A stretch of 64,000 nucleotides of DNA from Owenia fusiformis (lineage: Eukaryota; Annelida; Polychaeta; Sabellida; Oweniidae), in assembly GCA_903813345.2 (NCBI GenBank), contig CAIIXF020000012.1, positions 3,325,318-3,389,317 of the forward strand, given 5' to 3'. Below the pieces are notes generated by a model, which was given only the letters and a program-made list of their open reading frames with translations, searched no databases and was not told the origin of the DNA. Every line of letters begins with the position of its first letter. Positions within the stretch are counted from its first letter, which is position 1. Below are positions 32,688 through 43,737 of this stretch, one piece after another. A program made the translations under genes and the position numbers.

Positions 32688-35600
32688 GATGACCGACTAG
32701 ACAGAGAATCACCATCCCATATGATAATTCTTGTCTTTAGCACATTGCAAGGGATTTATTGTATGGATGATCAAGATAAGTTGGTTAGTAACGTAAACAA
32801 GAGAACTACTTGACAAGATGACTCACTTTTGTTCACTTGAAAATAAGTTTTCTGAGTTATTCGCAGAAGTTGAATATGTCAATGTGGCCTTTAGGTTACT
32901 TGTTTCCTCATTCATACTTGTTCCCACATATATTCCTGTTTTGATGATATTTTGTCACACTATCCAAGAATCCTTTAGTACATTACCGACAGACCCCCCC
33001 CCCTGAAGAATAGGTGTGTCCATGTGCACGCGACTTGTCAATCAAACATAAACGTTGTTTCATATCTAGTGAGCATTATAAACAAAAAAATGTAGAAGAG
33101 TAAGTATGAAGTGTAAGTAAAAGGATTTAACTGAATAAACTTTTCTCATATGACATCTACAGTTTCAGACATTTTACCACATTAACTACAGCCACATTGT
33201 TTCCTCTTAAAAAGTCACAAGAGCAAGATGAAATTACTTGATTATAAAGAAAAACAACATAAAAAACACTTTGCTATGACTACCAATTTTTGTAAAGAGT
33301 TTGCTGTTATGTCACGTCAAATCAGAAAACATCCAAATCTGAATCTCTACAACATAGACGCACCCAGAGGGGTGCATCATACTGGGTGTGACTGCATTCC
33401 TTTTTTAGTTTTACTTTTCTACATTCACACCCCCCCCCCCTCCTCCTTGGGACGGCCAATTGCAAATATAACGAACCATTGAATATTTTAGATTGTTTTC
33501 TCGTGTTGTATCTTTATATCCTGAAATAATAATTCCTATAAGTGTTGACATTGATTGGAATATTAGAGAAAAGCCAGTATATGTTAATGTAAGGATGATA
33601 TAATTTCCCAGTTCAACAATATTGTTTGATCATGCATACTCTATGTATAATCAATAATTTTGACTTTATTTCAGGAATATTCATCGTTTCAAATATATCT
33701 GCCAAAACGACCCCCCCCCCCCTTTAAAATGTAATTAATTTTGTCATTTCTGTATCTTAAATCTTCAGATCTTCCACTTTTTATCTTTTTTAGATATCTT
33801 TTCAGAAAATATTAAATTAAGGTTGTGAGTTGGACATATTCGTTCTTTTCCGAAAGACTTGCTTCAGATTATCCCTTCCACTACTCTTAATTGCCTCTGT
33901 AACAATTTAATTAAAACAGAGATTTTGTAATAAAGAGAACTGACGGAGGTCCGTAACCCCCTCCCCGGCATAACCAAACCCATTTTTTAGCAATTTCCAA
34001 GTGATTTTGGTCAAAACTTGTAATTTGACCCCCTGGAATTTTGAAAACCTTAACCCCCCCCCCCCACACACACACATACTCCTTGGTAAAATCTGGCTAC
34101 GGTTGATTTTCATGTGGTACACACCGCTATTTTTACCATATTTCTACAAGCATCATAACACTAGCATTTAACTTTCTATTGGAACGGATCGAATGAACGT
34201 ATGGTATCATTTAACTGATCACTCTGACCTTATTGGTATTTTCAATTACAATGTGTCACGAGTGTTATAATCATATTGACAATCGTGGGTGGATGAACTA
34301 TTTCAAATCGAAAACGAAAACGAAAATGAACTTTATTTCATTTTATATCCTCTACTTGAAATTACCACATGTCTCTGATAGTGACAATTTATCAAAAACA
34401 CACGATCAAGTTGCCTGGAATATTGTAATCAAGTGAAATCGGAATAGATCGCTTAAATAGTGCAGATATAAATATATCACCTTGTAAATGAAAATCATAT
34501 ATTCCTCAAAATCATAGGCTATATAGTAAATGTTCTACATATACAGTGACATATCCAAACATAGCTAAATGTTGAAATGTTTGAAATGTTTTGGAGCATT
34601 TTGAAAACAATTACTGAGATTGGTTAGACCTTACAGTTCGCGTTCCTTATTATCGAATTATAATGTTGAAATAACTATATGCAATATAATTATTAATTCA
34701 ATTGTTAGCTTTTTTTGTTTATTTAATTGTGTTTCATTTATTAATTCATTCATATAAGATGTATTTTTGCTCATTTCGTTTTGTTTCATTTTACGTAAAA
34801 CATTATTTAATATTCTTAATAAGGTAGTTGATCTGTTTACTAAAGAATCAAAAAATCACCCCAGTCGATTAAGACCTTTTCAATCTTTAAAAAAAACCGA
34901 CGTGTCATTTTGATCCATCAATGTATTTAGTGTAACAATACACTGGTTTAACAATATGCCTAGATGTCGTGTTTAACAAACATTCGAACCTACGATGACC
35001 TCAGATGCATTTTATAATGAAGTTTACCTGTCTGATAAATTGTGTGGGTGTGAGATTCAAACTTTATGAAACTTGTAGGAGACTAATCTGACTAATCTGG
35101 GAAATAATTGATATAGTATCGAAAGACCTTTAACAGGTGTCTGATATAGTCTTAAAAGACTACAATTTGCAAATTGTACGTTTTGTAAAATCCCTCTAAA
35201 GTTAAACAATTGGACATCCTGTATTGAATCATTTTCTATAGCCTGTTATGATTGTCCATAAAGTTTTTCATGAATTCCTATTATTGAGTAAAATATCAAA
35301 AAATGTACAGGCTTCGGCACGCAATCAAATAAAAAGTCAAGTTTCAAAACTTCATTTTTCTCTGCCTAAGTGACCATTTTCGCATTGCATTTTTACATTG
35401 CATCGTACTAGTATCGTATTGTATCAAGTCGGTCTCAACAATATGATAAGTTTCAAATTGAACAATTTCGTGTACTTTGCTTTTACTTTTTACTTTAACT
35501 TTTTTTCAATCGAAAGACATTAGATTCACTTTTATATGAATTTTTATTCAGAACGAAAAATAGTTCAGGATGGCCACTATGGATGATGATAGTTACACAG

Positions 35601-35980
35601 AGCATAAAGCTGTAGAAACAAATGGCCATTATTATAAAATATTTATATATCCTACTTTTTGAGGGGAAGAAACTGCACTTAGAAATCGCACGGAGAGTGT
35701 ATTCAGTATGCTAAAATTGAGCACTATATAGTATTTTTATTAAAATAATCATTGTAAAAGTAAAAACAATGCCACATGTCAATTTTGTAATTAAATCCAT
35801 AACTTCCTTGTGCGAGATATGCTTGTGACTCAAAGTAAACATGCATCAACAAGTATTGTGGTGAAAAGTGATATCATCTTTTAACAAGGAAGTTGCTGGA
35901 AATTTTCGACCCTGGATGAATAGCGTTCAAGAGAATTAGTTTCATTTCCTTTACTTTCGTTTTGATTGTCTCTGCGGCTG
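32688..35980. other. Gene-poor stretch with C-homopolymers
   Basis: No gene is supported. Runs of 9-12 C occur at about 32993-33003, 33429-33440, 33711-33722 and 34055-34066, three of them next to open frames that show no other coding sign (33228-33482 plus, 33907-34122 minus). The last 100 bp probably hold the promoter of the cysteine-rich gene. Confidence 0.4.
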
Positions 35981-35986
35981 TATAAA
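35981..35986 (+). promoter_or_regulatory. Possible TATA box (TATAAA) of the cysteine-rich gene
   Basis: TATAAA in a local G/C context (gcggctgTATAAAtgccg), 195 bp upstream of the first ATG of the signal-peptide exon. The transcription start would fall near 36010, leaving a ~165-bp 5' UTR. Unconfirmed. Confidence 0.35.
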
Positions 35987-36175
35987 TGCCGATGTTGGAA
36001 ATTTGAGGCATTCAGTTTGTCATATGGTCCAAGCCCGAAGAGTAAACGATTCTCGAGATAGACTGAAAAGAGAGAATTTTGGAAACTTCTGAGCCAAGCT
36101 GTATTGAAGAGGACAAAGATCATCTGCATTTCGGTTCTACAGTAACTCTCGAAGAAGAATATGTGCAGATCTGGC

Positions 36176-36221
36176 ATGATGCTGACTGGCATTGTTGCTA
36201 TTCTTGTAATCGGATGCACGG
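36176..36221 (+). CDS. Seven-domain cysteine-rich secreted protein, exon 1 (signal peptide)
   Basis: Starting at the first of two adjacent Met codons (the second is at 36179), this exon encodes a hydrophobic leader MMLTGIVAILVIGCT. It ends one base into the next codon at a consensus donor (ACGG|GTAAGAG). The leftover G joins the first two bases of exon 2 (TT) to give Val. That keeps the cysteine-rich frame and supplies the signal peptide the later exons lack. The minus-strand 122-codon open frame over this area is a shadow. The frame match, the donor and the leader composition support the assignment jointly; no transcript evidence is available. Confidence 0.75.
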
Positions 36222-36652
36222 GTAAGAGCAAAACATTAGATTCGTACATTGGCTTTTATTAGTCAAAACAAATGAGCTTATTCTTGGGCGAGACGTTGCG
36301 ATATGTTTAATTGTCATTCCATTAACTCAGTATCACTCTGATAAATTTTGAGGGGTGCAAAAGTTTTAATTAGATATAATAGTTATAAACATTTTATTAT
36401 GTTGTTAGTTTTTTAGCTTTGATTATGCTTTTAATTACTATTTACGGGAAAATTAATCCTACGATTACAACAACTGAATATTTTTGTTTTGAGCATGCGC
36501 TATATAAAACCATACGTTTACCAACCATATGTACAAGTACTAGTTCAATGGGAGTATTGAATATCAATATCCGCCCAAGGATAAAAATCATATCTTCAAA
36601 ACATTACTGAAAATCCTTTAATATGTTTCCTAACATATCTTACTTGGTTCAA

Positions 36653-37085
36653 TAACCCAGATGCGAGTAGAAATAATCTTGATTTACGTCATTTAGAATT
36701 AAAAATTCAGTCAAAGTAATATCATATTTGAAATCTACATGTAAAATTACATCTAGTCATGTGGTTTTAAAAAGTGTATTTCAACTTTGAAAAGTTAATT
36801 TTCTTTGAGAATGTGACTTCTAGCTCGGGGAGATTCCCCATAGACCCCATGCTATAAAATCACAAAAAATGAAATATCTTTTCTTTTAGTGGACAGATAA
36901 TATTTTGCTTTACTGGACATATTTTCATTAGTATAAGTATCAGACACATAAGGGTTATATGAAAATTGAGCCACTTAAATTGATAATATTCAAGTTTAAC
37001 CTTCTTATAGCTGCCATGTTAATTGACCCGAATCAGCCACCTGGTGGTGAAACTGGTAACTACCTACTCGCATTTGGGTAATTGG
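36653..37085. mobile_element. GATGCGAGTAG MITE, copy 1, in intron 1
   Basis: The ends ACCCAGATGCGAGTAG and CTACTCGCATTTGGGT are inverted. The interior (ctcggggagattccccatag, aaatcacaaaaaatgaaata) is shared with copy 2 at 63301-63725. Confidence 0.75.
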
Positions 37086-37224
37086 TTCATTCTCTTGCGA
37101 CTGAAGGGTGATAGAAACACTTTTTAAATATAGATGGCATGAAGATCAATCTTTTTGACATGCCTTTACAATTGCTGCCATCTTTAAATTCGATTACAAA
37201 CTAATTTTGATGTCAATTCTGTAG

Positions 37225-37434
37225 TTGCTTATCCTACTACTGATGTTGACGAAACTGGGAATGATTTTGTGAACTGTATGGCAAGATGTCTCGGGAAATC
37301 CGTCGCAGACATTGAGAAATGGATGGCAGAATGCGGAAGGGACCCGAAATGCTGGGGCAAAAAAGTTGGATTCGCCGCCCTAAAATGCGTTCCAAAATGT
37401 GTGTCGTTTGAAGTAGAATTTATGGAACTTGAAG
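37225..37434 (+). CDS. Cysteine-rich protein, exon 2 (domain 1)
   Basis: It lies between acceptor attctgtag and donor GAAG|GTAAGT, entering and leaving in phase 1. After a short linker (VAYPTTDVDETGNDF) it encodes one complete six-cysteine domain: CMARC, LGKSVADIEKWMAE, C-GRDPK-C, WGKKVGFAALK, CVPKC. An acidic/hydrophobic linker (VSFEVEFMELE) follows. The Trp before Cys3 and the Trp after Cys4 are present in all seven domains. The pattern predicts short amphipathic helices held by C-x3-C pairs. I cannot match it to a named family. Confidence 0.88.
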
Positions 37435-38224
37435 GTAAGTTAACTTCAACGCGCTTCAATTTCGAATTAAATTTTCATGATTAATAGACATCGTATTATT
37501 AATATTTCATGACTTTATTTGCGAAATGTGACTTTTCACATAATTGTATGAACTTGTACTGTGTGTGTAAAAAATATTTAGGTTTAAGTTCCAGACCTCT
37601 ATACATGTAGTTCCAAGGCCCATCGTGATTATTTATGAAAATGTTAGTTTCAAAAAATGAAAATTACTTTTACCTTTTGAAACTTCGTTGTTGGGGAGAA
37701 GCACACAACATTCCCCTTAATAGAATAAATCACGAACTAAACTATTTGACCAATTATTAGCCAGTCGAGCATTAAATCACTTGTTAACCAATCTGATATC
37801 AGCACACACCCTGGGATCATACAAAAAAACATGACAACCTAGAAGTACTATCATAAAAGATTAATCGGGGGCTTAGGTAAATTCCAATGCGTTTGATAAA
37901 CTGTTGTGTTCATATGATTGACGATGTTTTGGAAGAATAACCCATTTTTTAAACTACAAACGATAATCGAATGAAATAAACTGTTAACAACAGATCTTAC
38001 AAAAACGAGTTTTTAGTCAATTAGAAACAGTATAGAATAGGATAGGATAGTATAGTATAGTGTAGGATAGGATAGTTGAGACACCTTAAAGTAACCCCCC
38101 CATGAAAGTCTGAAATCAACTCCCCTCCCCACCTTGTTTTATTAAGGCCTTTAAATGCTTGGCGATTTCTTTCTCATTTTGACCTATTTGAATGAAGTGT
38201 AAAACGGGGTTTAACTTGTTATCC

Positions 38225-38935
38225 AAGCCTAAGCGTTGCCAAATTGATTTAGAGGTCGTAGCTTACAATGTACATAAAGGTTTTGAAGCGTTATTCAAAC
38301 GTAAGAATTGCCAAATTGATTTTGGGGTTGTAACTTACAATGTACATAAAAGTTTTGAAGAGTTATTCAAACGTAAGAATTGCCAAATTGATTTAGGGGT
38401 TGTAACTTACAATGTACATAAAAGTTTTGAAGCGTTATTCAAACGTAAGAATTGCCAAATTGATTTGGGGGTTGTAACTTACAATTTACATAAACGTTTT
38501 GAAGCGTTATTCAAACGTAAAAATTGCCAAATTGATTTAGGGGTTGTAACTTACAATGTACATAAACGTTTTGAAGCGTTATTCAAACGTAAGAGTTGCC
38601 ATATTGTTTTGGGGTTGTACGTTACAATGTACATAAACGTTTCGAAGCGTTATTCAAAGGTAAGAATTGCAAAATTGATTTGGGGTTTGCAGCTTACAAT
38701 GTACATAAAAGTTTTGCAGCGTTATTCAAACGTAAGAGTTGCCAAATTGATTTAGGGGTTGTAACTTACAATTTACATAAAAGTTTTGAAGCGTTATTCA
38801 AACGTAAGAATTGTCAAATTGATTTAGGGGTTGTAACTTACAATGTACATAAAAGTTTTGAAGCGTTATGCAAACGTAAGAGTTGCAATATTGATTTGGG
38901 GTTGTAAGTTATAATGTACATAAACGTTTTGAAAC
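38225..38935 (+). repeat. 72-bp minisatellite (~10 units) in intron 2
   Basis: Units of aaacgtaagaattgccaaa, ttgatttaggggttgtaact, tacaatgtacataaaagttt and tgaagcgttattc. Most units are exactly 72 bp, so a 24-residue pattern (KRKNCQIDLGVVTYNVHKSF plus EALF) stays open through the first five units (38192 onward). A 1-bp loss in unit six moves the frame to the overlapping one at 38596-38907. No splice signals or start context support translation. Confidence 0.85.
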
Positions 38936-39272
38936 AGCTCGGTGTACCAATACAGTTATTTTAGTTAAGTGTCACATTGATATACGATTTTATTTTTGTT
39001 CATTTCACGAGATGCAGTTTGCTCCTTGGATATAAACACATTTGGAGCTGTTTTGGCAGTTTGAGTACATACAATATGTAATATACTTCTTCATTACATC
39101 CGTTGTAACGGGAAATACAAGTTTCCTCAAGACTGCAGAGTCATAACTCTAAGAGTTACTTCCTTCTTTCGTTTTGGTCTGTCCATTGTGCCAAGATGCG
39201 AAACATTATAACTTAACTTTCGTTTTGATTTGTTGATCTGATTAGCTCAAACGTTGATGAGCTATTGTAAAC

Positions 39273-40564
39273 CACGGTGAATAACCCAAACGCTCCTACA
39301 TGCACGACGGAGCGTTTCATTTACGCGGAAACGCTCCGGAGCGAAATAAAATGGCGGCTAATGAAGATTCCACTATGACCGTAAGTATTGTTTCTCTCGT
39401 TTCTCTTACATATCATATGTTATGGTGAAATATTATGTACCATTCGATGAACAATACCGTGGGCAAAGATCTTATTTATTCAACTTCTGGTGGTAAACTG
39501 TTATTTGCTTGATCAAAGCTCCGTAGTGTAGATCGAACGAATCTGAAGATGACAATTTGACCACAAATTACGAATTAAACTAGTATTTCTATGAAAACGT
39601 TAATCTTTCTGTTAAAGTAGTAGATCACAAACTCGTATATTCTCATTTTCTAAAATCCCAGTCCAAATCCATTACTTGTTCTCGAGAAATCGCTTGTTTT
39701 CCTCGAAACGCTCCGTCGATTTAGAACACAATTTTAGAAACGCTCTTACCATTTTGTTTTGATATCATTTTCAGATTATTAGAGAAGAGTTCCGAATCAA
39801 ATCTATCTCTCAAAAACGTGTTGTACTTGTCAGGCAAATTGAAACATCTGAACCTGGTGGTGCTAAACGTGCAACTAGCTGATCTAAGCCTACATTATAT
39901 GATGTCATGCCTACATGTGTGCTAAATCATAAAACTATAGAAAAAACGAAACTTTATATGTGAATTAATCTTTCTTCTTTTGATGCCAAGGGGTATAATA
40001 GATCTTTTCTTTCTCTTCCTATAAAGGAAAGGCAAGCTATATATTTCCTAATCTGATCTACACTACCGGAGCGTTTCCAGTTCACTGTGTTAAACAGGTC
40101 GGAGCGTTTCTTGAATATGAGAATGTCATCATTCTTAAGACTGGATTTTCGGTCATCAAATCACTATTACGATAATGTAATTTGCGTTGAAGCATTGGAA
40201 TTTGACTAAAATATACGTTGGTGCTCTAATCTTGGCTCAACTAATCACATGTATCGATATAAAGGGGTTTTGACCGGTAGAATGACAAATACGTTTTTGA
40301 ATTTTCATAACTATACTGCTTCGTACAGCTCTTCCTAATTGCTTCAAACGTCAACAGCCAGCCAAGTACAACATGAATATCACACCCATCGAATGGTATA
40401 CTCGAAATATGTAACTCATACCTCTTATTCCCATTATTGGGGAAATCGTCAGACGGCTCATCATTCCCGCTATCCAGTTTTCCTACTCAGGAGCGTTTCT
40501 TTGTTTAATTTCAGTAATGAAACGCTCCGTCGTGCATGTCGGAGCGTTTGGGTTATACACCGTG
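39273..40564. mobile_element. Transib-like DNA transposon, non-autonomous (1,292 bp)
   Basis: 49-bp terminal inverted repeats with two mismatches begin CACGGTGAATAACCCAAACG on the left and CACGGTGTATAACCCAAACG on the right (reverse complement). They are flanked by an exact 5-bp duplication, TAAAC (39268-39272, 40565-40569). A CACNRTG heptamer end plus a 5-bp target duplication is the signature of Transib elements, the family related to RAG1. The word GGAGCGTTTC (or its complement) recurs about ten times inside, including close inverted pairs near both ends. No transposase core is visible. It sits in intron 2 of the cysteine-rich gene. Confidence 0.75.
39351..39882 (+). CDS. Possible two-exon mini-ORF inside the Transib-like element
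   Basis: Exon 1 (39351-39380) begins ATGGCGGCTAATGAAG, encodes MAANEDSTMT and ends at a consensus donor ACC|GTAAGTATT. A cattttcag acceptor at 39774 opens 39775-39882 in the matching phase, encoding IIREEFRIKSISQKRVVLV, then RQIETSEPGGAKRATS, then stop. The predicted 45-residue product has no recognised domain. It might be a remnant of an element-encoded or captured host gene (start codon and first intron), or coincidence. Confidence 0.25.
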
Positions 40565-40779
40565 TAAACGCCCACTGCTCTTGACAATCAGTGTGTTTAA
40601 ATAAATGACGTCATGCATATTGAAATGAATTCGAAGTTATTAAAAGAGAAAAAATGGATGATGCAAAAGCAACCGCGTCGCAAAAAACAGAAAAATATGT
40701 TTTGACTAACACTGTGAGGAAATGTCAAAAAGAAGTACAATGCATTAACATGACAAAATGTCACTACTTAGTTGCTAAC

Positions 40780-41140
40780 AATATTATTAGTTCAATCTTA
40801 AATTTGAATTTCTGAGAACTTGTACATGATTTTGAAAAAAAATAAGTCAATTTGAAGCAAATTCAAAAATACTCTTTTGTTCCTTGAGAAGGTCATTCAT
40901 TGAAGGTAAAATCTTTTTTTGACCTTGAGAATGTCATTGGAGGTTAAATCTATAGTCAGATTTGAACTTCTGATAACGTGTAGATGATTCTGAAAAAAGG
41001 TCAATTTGAAGCAAGTTAAAAAACACCTTTTTAGACCTTGAGAAGATCAAGGAAGGTCAAATGTAAAATCTAAAGTCAGATTTGAATTTCTGATAACTTG
41101 TAGATGATTTTGAAAAAAACTGAAGTCAGTCTAAACAGTA
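40780..41140. repeat. Degenerate units of the gacctt/aggtcagatttgaactt repeat family
   Basis: Three imperfect units contain aatctaaagtcagatttgaa, tctgataacttgtagatgat and gaccttgagaaggtca. They are related to 18185-18240 in array 1 and to 60730-61990. Confidence 0.6.
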
Positions 41141-41394
41141 TTTGTTAAATTATTGGACGTTTTAAGAATTAGTTACAGACTTAAGAATTTGTTACAGACG
41201 CCGATCGGCAACCGCCGCCACAAAAAACTGAGACCATAACAATATGTCACCACGTTTTGGTGGTGACATGACAATAGTATGTCTCGCTTTTTGCACAATG
41301 TCCAGAAGGGCTTGCGTAGACAAGCGATCCTCTGATGCAAACGAAAAATATGTTTGGCTCAATAACCTACACATATCTAATTTACAATCAGCAC

Positions 41395-41470
41395 GTTCAG
41401 TCTAGGCGATTGGGGGCCGTAACCACGAGGTTGAGAGTTCGAGACACGTGTGCTCCTTGTGTTTATTCAT
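41395..41470 (+). repeat. tRNA-derived SINE-like fragment
   Basis: gattgggggccgtaaccacg, then aggttgagagttcgagacac, then gtgtgctccttgtgttta, with a B-box-like core. It is the sense-strand homologue of 21296-21395. Not an intact tRNA. Confidence 0.45.
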
Positions 41471-41628
41471 TTACAATCAGCGTCAACCAAACAACCACAT
41501 TATTTTATTTATGATTTTACATTTTAGCTTCTACAATGTGGGTTTTGTATAACGACACGATTATTTTGAATGTTTTGGACATGAAATTCCAAATACATGT
41601 ATATGTCCCCATATTGTTTTATTTACAG

Positions 41629-41850
41629 AATCTACGGAACGCCAAGAACAACACGGGCTAGACGACGCACTCGCAGTTGCACCGTTTGTGAAATGCATGG
41701 CCAGTTGTCTCGGGAAATCTGTCGCTGATATAGAGAAGTGGGTCAAGCAATGCGGAAAGAGTGCAAAATGTTGGGCAAAGAAAGTCGGTCTCAAGGCATT
41801 AAAATGTGTCCCAAAATGCCTGAAATTAGATGAGGTCTTCCCCGCTGTAG
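41629..41850 (+). CDS. Cysteine-rich protein, exon 3 (domain 2)
   Basis: Acceptor tgttttatttacag, donor CTGTAG|GTATGT, phase 1 at both ends. The leading AA completes a Glu codon with the G left by exon 2. A polar linker (STERQEQHGLDDALAVAPF) precedes the domain: CMASC, LGKSVADIEKWVKQ, C-GKSAK-C, WAKKVGLKALK, CVPKC. This copy and the next are more Lys-rich than the others. The tail is LKLDEVFPAV. Confidence 0.88.
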
Positions 41851-42227
41851 GTATGTATATATATGGTCCTTTTGTTTCGTAGTTACTGTATGTAAAATAT
41901 GTACGTAGAATTTCATATTCATTACATCATAGAATAGACCAATCCAGTAAATCATGCCATCTATTGGTTATGATGTCATTCTTACAATTTCAGTGCAGAA
42001 ATAGGATTAAAATATTGCTAATTTTCAAAAACTTCTTTCAATTTCTAGCCATTATACCCTAGTTTCCGTTTTCACAAATAGGGGTCAAGATTTATTGGAA
42101 AGGTCTATTTTCTTGGTTTTATTTCTTTATACTTCAATTTTCTAATGTTACCACACAGATAATTTGATGAGGTTAAACATGTACATATGGAAGTATCTTA
42201 AAATATGTGTCTAAATATTTTGTGCAG

Positions 42228-42476
42228 AACATACAAATGACCAAGGACACGACCTGGATACAGTGGACGCCACGCCATTCGCGTTAGATGACGCATTCAC
42301 AGTTGCACCGTTTGTGAAATGTATGGCCAGTTGTCTCGGGAAATCCGTCGCTGATATAGAGAAGTGGGTCAAGCAATGCGGAAAGAATGCAAAATGTTGG
42401 GCAAAGAAAGTCGGTCTCAAAGCATTGAAATGTGTCCCCAAATGTCTGAAATTTGATGAGATTTCCCATCCTGAAG
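42228..42476 (+). CDS. Cysteine-rich protein, exon 4 (domain 3)
   Basis: Acceptor atattttgtgcag, donor CCTGAAG|GTATGG, phase 1 at both ends. The domain is almost identical to that of exon 3 (GKNAK in place of GKSAK between Cys3 and Cys4), down to the flanking AVAPFVKCMASC / TVAPFVKCMASC. This pair is therefore the most recent exon duplication in the gene. The tail is LKFDEISHPE. Confidence 0.88.
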
Positions 42477-42757
42477 GTATGGTGCTATTCTATCATATTT
42501 ATTGTTTGTAAAATGTATTTGTAGAACTTCATAAAGGCCTACTATTGATATCATCTGAGAGGGATACCTTTTAATGTTGATATATTTCTAACGCTATTTG
42601 AACATACAACATGATGGTGACACGTGCTTCTATGGTTACATACTGTGTGTTGACAATTAATATGCAAGAACTAGTAATTCATTTAGCAAAACAACAAATA
42701 AACGCTTATTTCAGTCGTTTGTTGAAAACATGATTTTAATTCACTGTTTCATTTCAG

Positions 42758-43737
42758 CAACGGAATTAGAAATATCATACGCCGATTTGGCGCCAGTCGT
42801 AGACGTCCCTTCAAACGATCGTTTCGCCAATTGCATGGCCAAATGTATGGGAAAGAGTATCGATGACATCGAGAAATGGATCTCTGAGTGTGGTACTGAT
42901 GTTAACTGTTGGTTGAAAAAGGCTGGATTCGCAGCGTTGAAATGCGTACCGAAATGCATCACCGTCCAAGTAACGTTGATTCAAACCGACCTAATGTTTG
43001 TGACGTCAGAAGATATTAAATCAAATGGCTTTGGACAATGTATGGCTGATTGCGCTTCGAAAAGTCTTGAACAGATTCAGAAGTGGATCGTTGAATGCAA
43101 CATCAATTGGTCGTGCTGGATTCAGAAAATTGGATTCGCCGCGGCGGAATGTCTTACAAAATGTGGACTCGGTGACAAAAACATCAATCCTCAACAAATC
43201 ACTAGAATTCAAGAATCTGCCAAGGACAGTGCAATCGCGCCATTTGTTACGTCACCGAACAACAGGTTCGCAGATTGTCTGGCTAAATGTGTCGGCAAGT
43301 CCGTGGCCGAAATCGAACGCTGGATTGCAGAGTGTGGCACAGATGTCAACTGCTGGTTGAAAAAGCTCGGGTTTTCTGCTTTGAAATGTGTACCTCGATG
43401 CATCAAGATGGAGATATCATCAGTCCAGGTTGAACTCGAAATAGCGAGCACAACTAGCGAAGAGGATCAACGGGCTCTATTGGGAATCAAAAAAGTCGGC
43501 TCGAGCAGATTCGAGAAATGCATGGCGCAGTGTCTGGGGACATCTATCGGTGAAATAGAACAGTGGGTGTCGGAATGTGGCTCTAACGTATCGTGCTGGT
43601 TGAAGAAGGTTGGATTTGCTGCGTTGAAATGCGTTCCAAAATGCATCCAAACCTCTGATGAACAGTACACTGTTAAGACTGATATACTTCCTAATCTTTG
43701 GTATGGAGAAAAAAAGGATAATCATATTATGTTTTAA
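42758..43737 (+). CDS. Cysteine-rich protein, exon 5 (domains 4-7 and C-terminus)
   Basis: Acceptor tgtttcatttcag; the leading CA joins the phase-1 G to give Ala. One exon holds four domains separated by 40-50-residue linkers. D4 starts CMAKCMGKSIDDIEKW; D5 starts CMADCASKSLEQIQKW, with WSCWIQK and AECLTKC, the most diverged; D6 starts CLAKCVGKSVAEIERW; D7 starts CMAQCLGTSIGEIEQW. All four keep C-x3-C-x14-C-x5-C-x11-C-x3-C. The C-terminus is SDEQYTVKTDILPNLWYGE and then a basic tail to a TAA at 43735-43737. The internal domains have no introns, so tandem duplication within the exon followed exon duplication. Whole protein: signal peptide plus seven domains (42 domain cysteines), with no membrane segment seen; secreted, function unknown. 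Confidence 0.92.

Noticed and set aside
35881-36249. 122-codon minus-strand ORF
   Set aside because: Antisense to the promoter, 5' UTR and signal-peptide exon of the cysteine-rich gene; no recognised motif.
41395-41470. tRNA gene
   Set aside because: Only a B-box-like stretch is present; no complete cloverleaf or A box, and a diverged homologue at 21296 marks it as a SINE piece.
43025-43360. 111-codon plus-strand ORF
   Set aside because: Out-of-frame shadow of exon 5 of the cysteine-rich gene.
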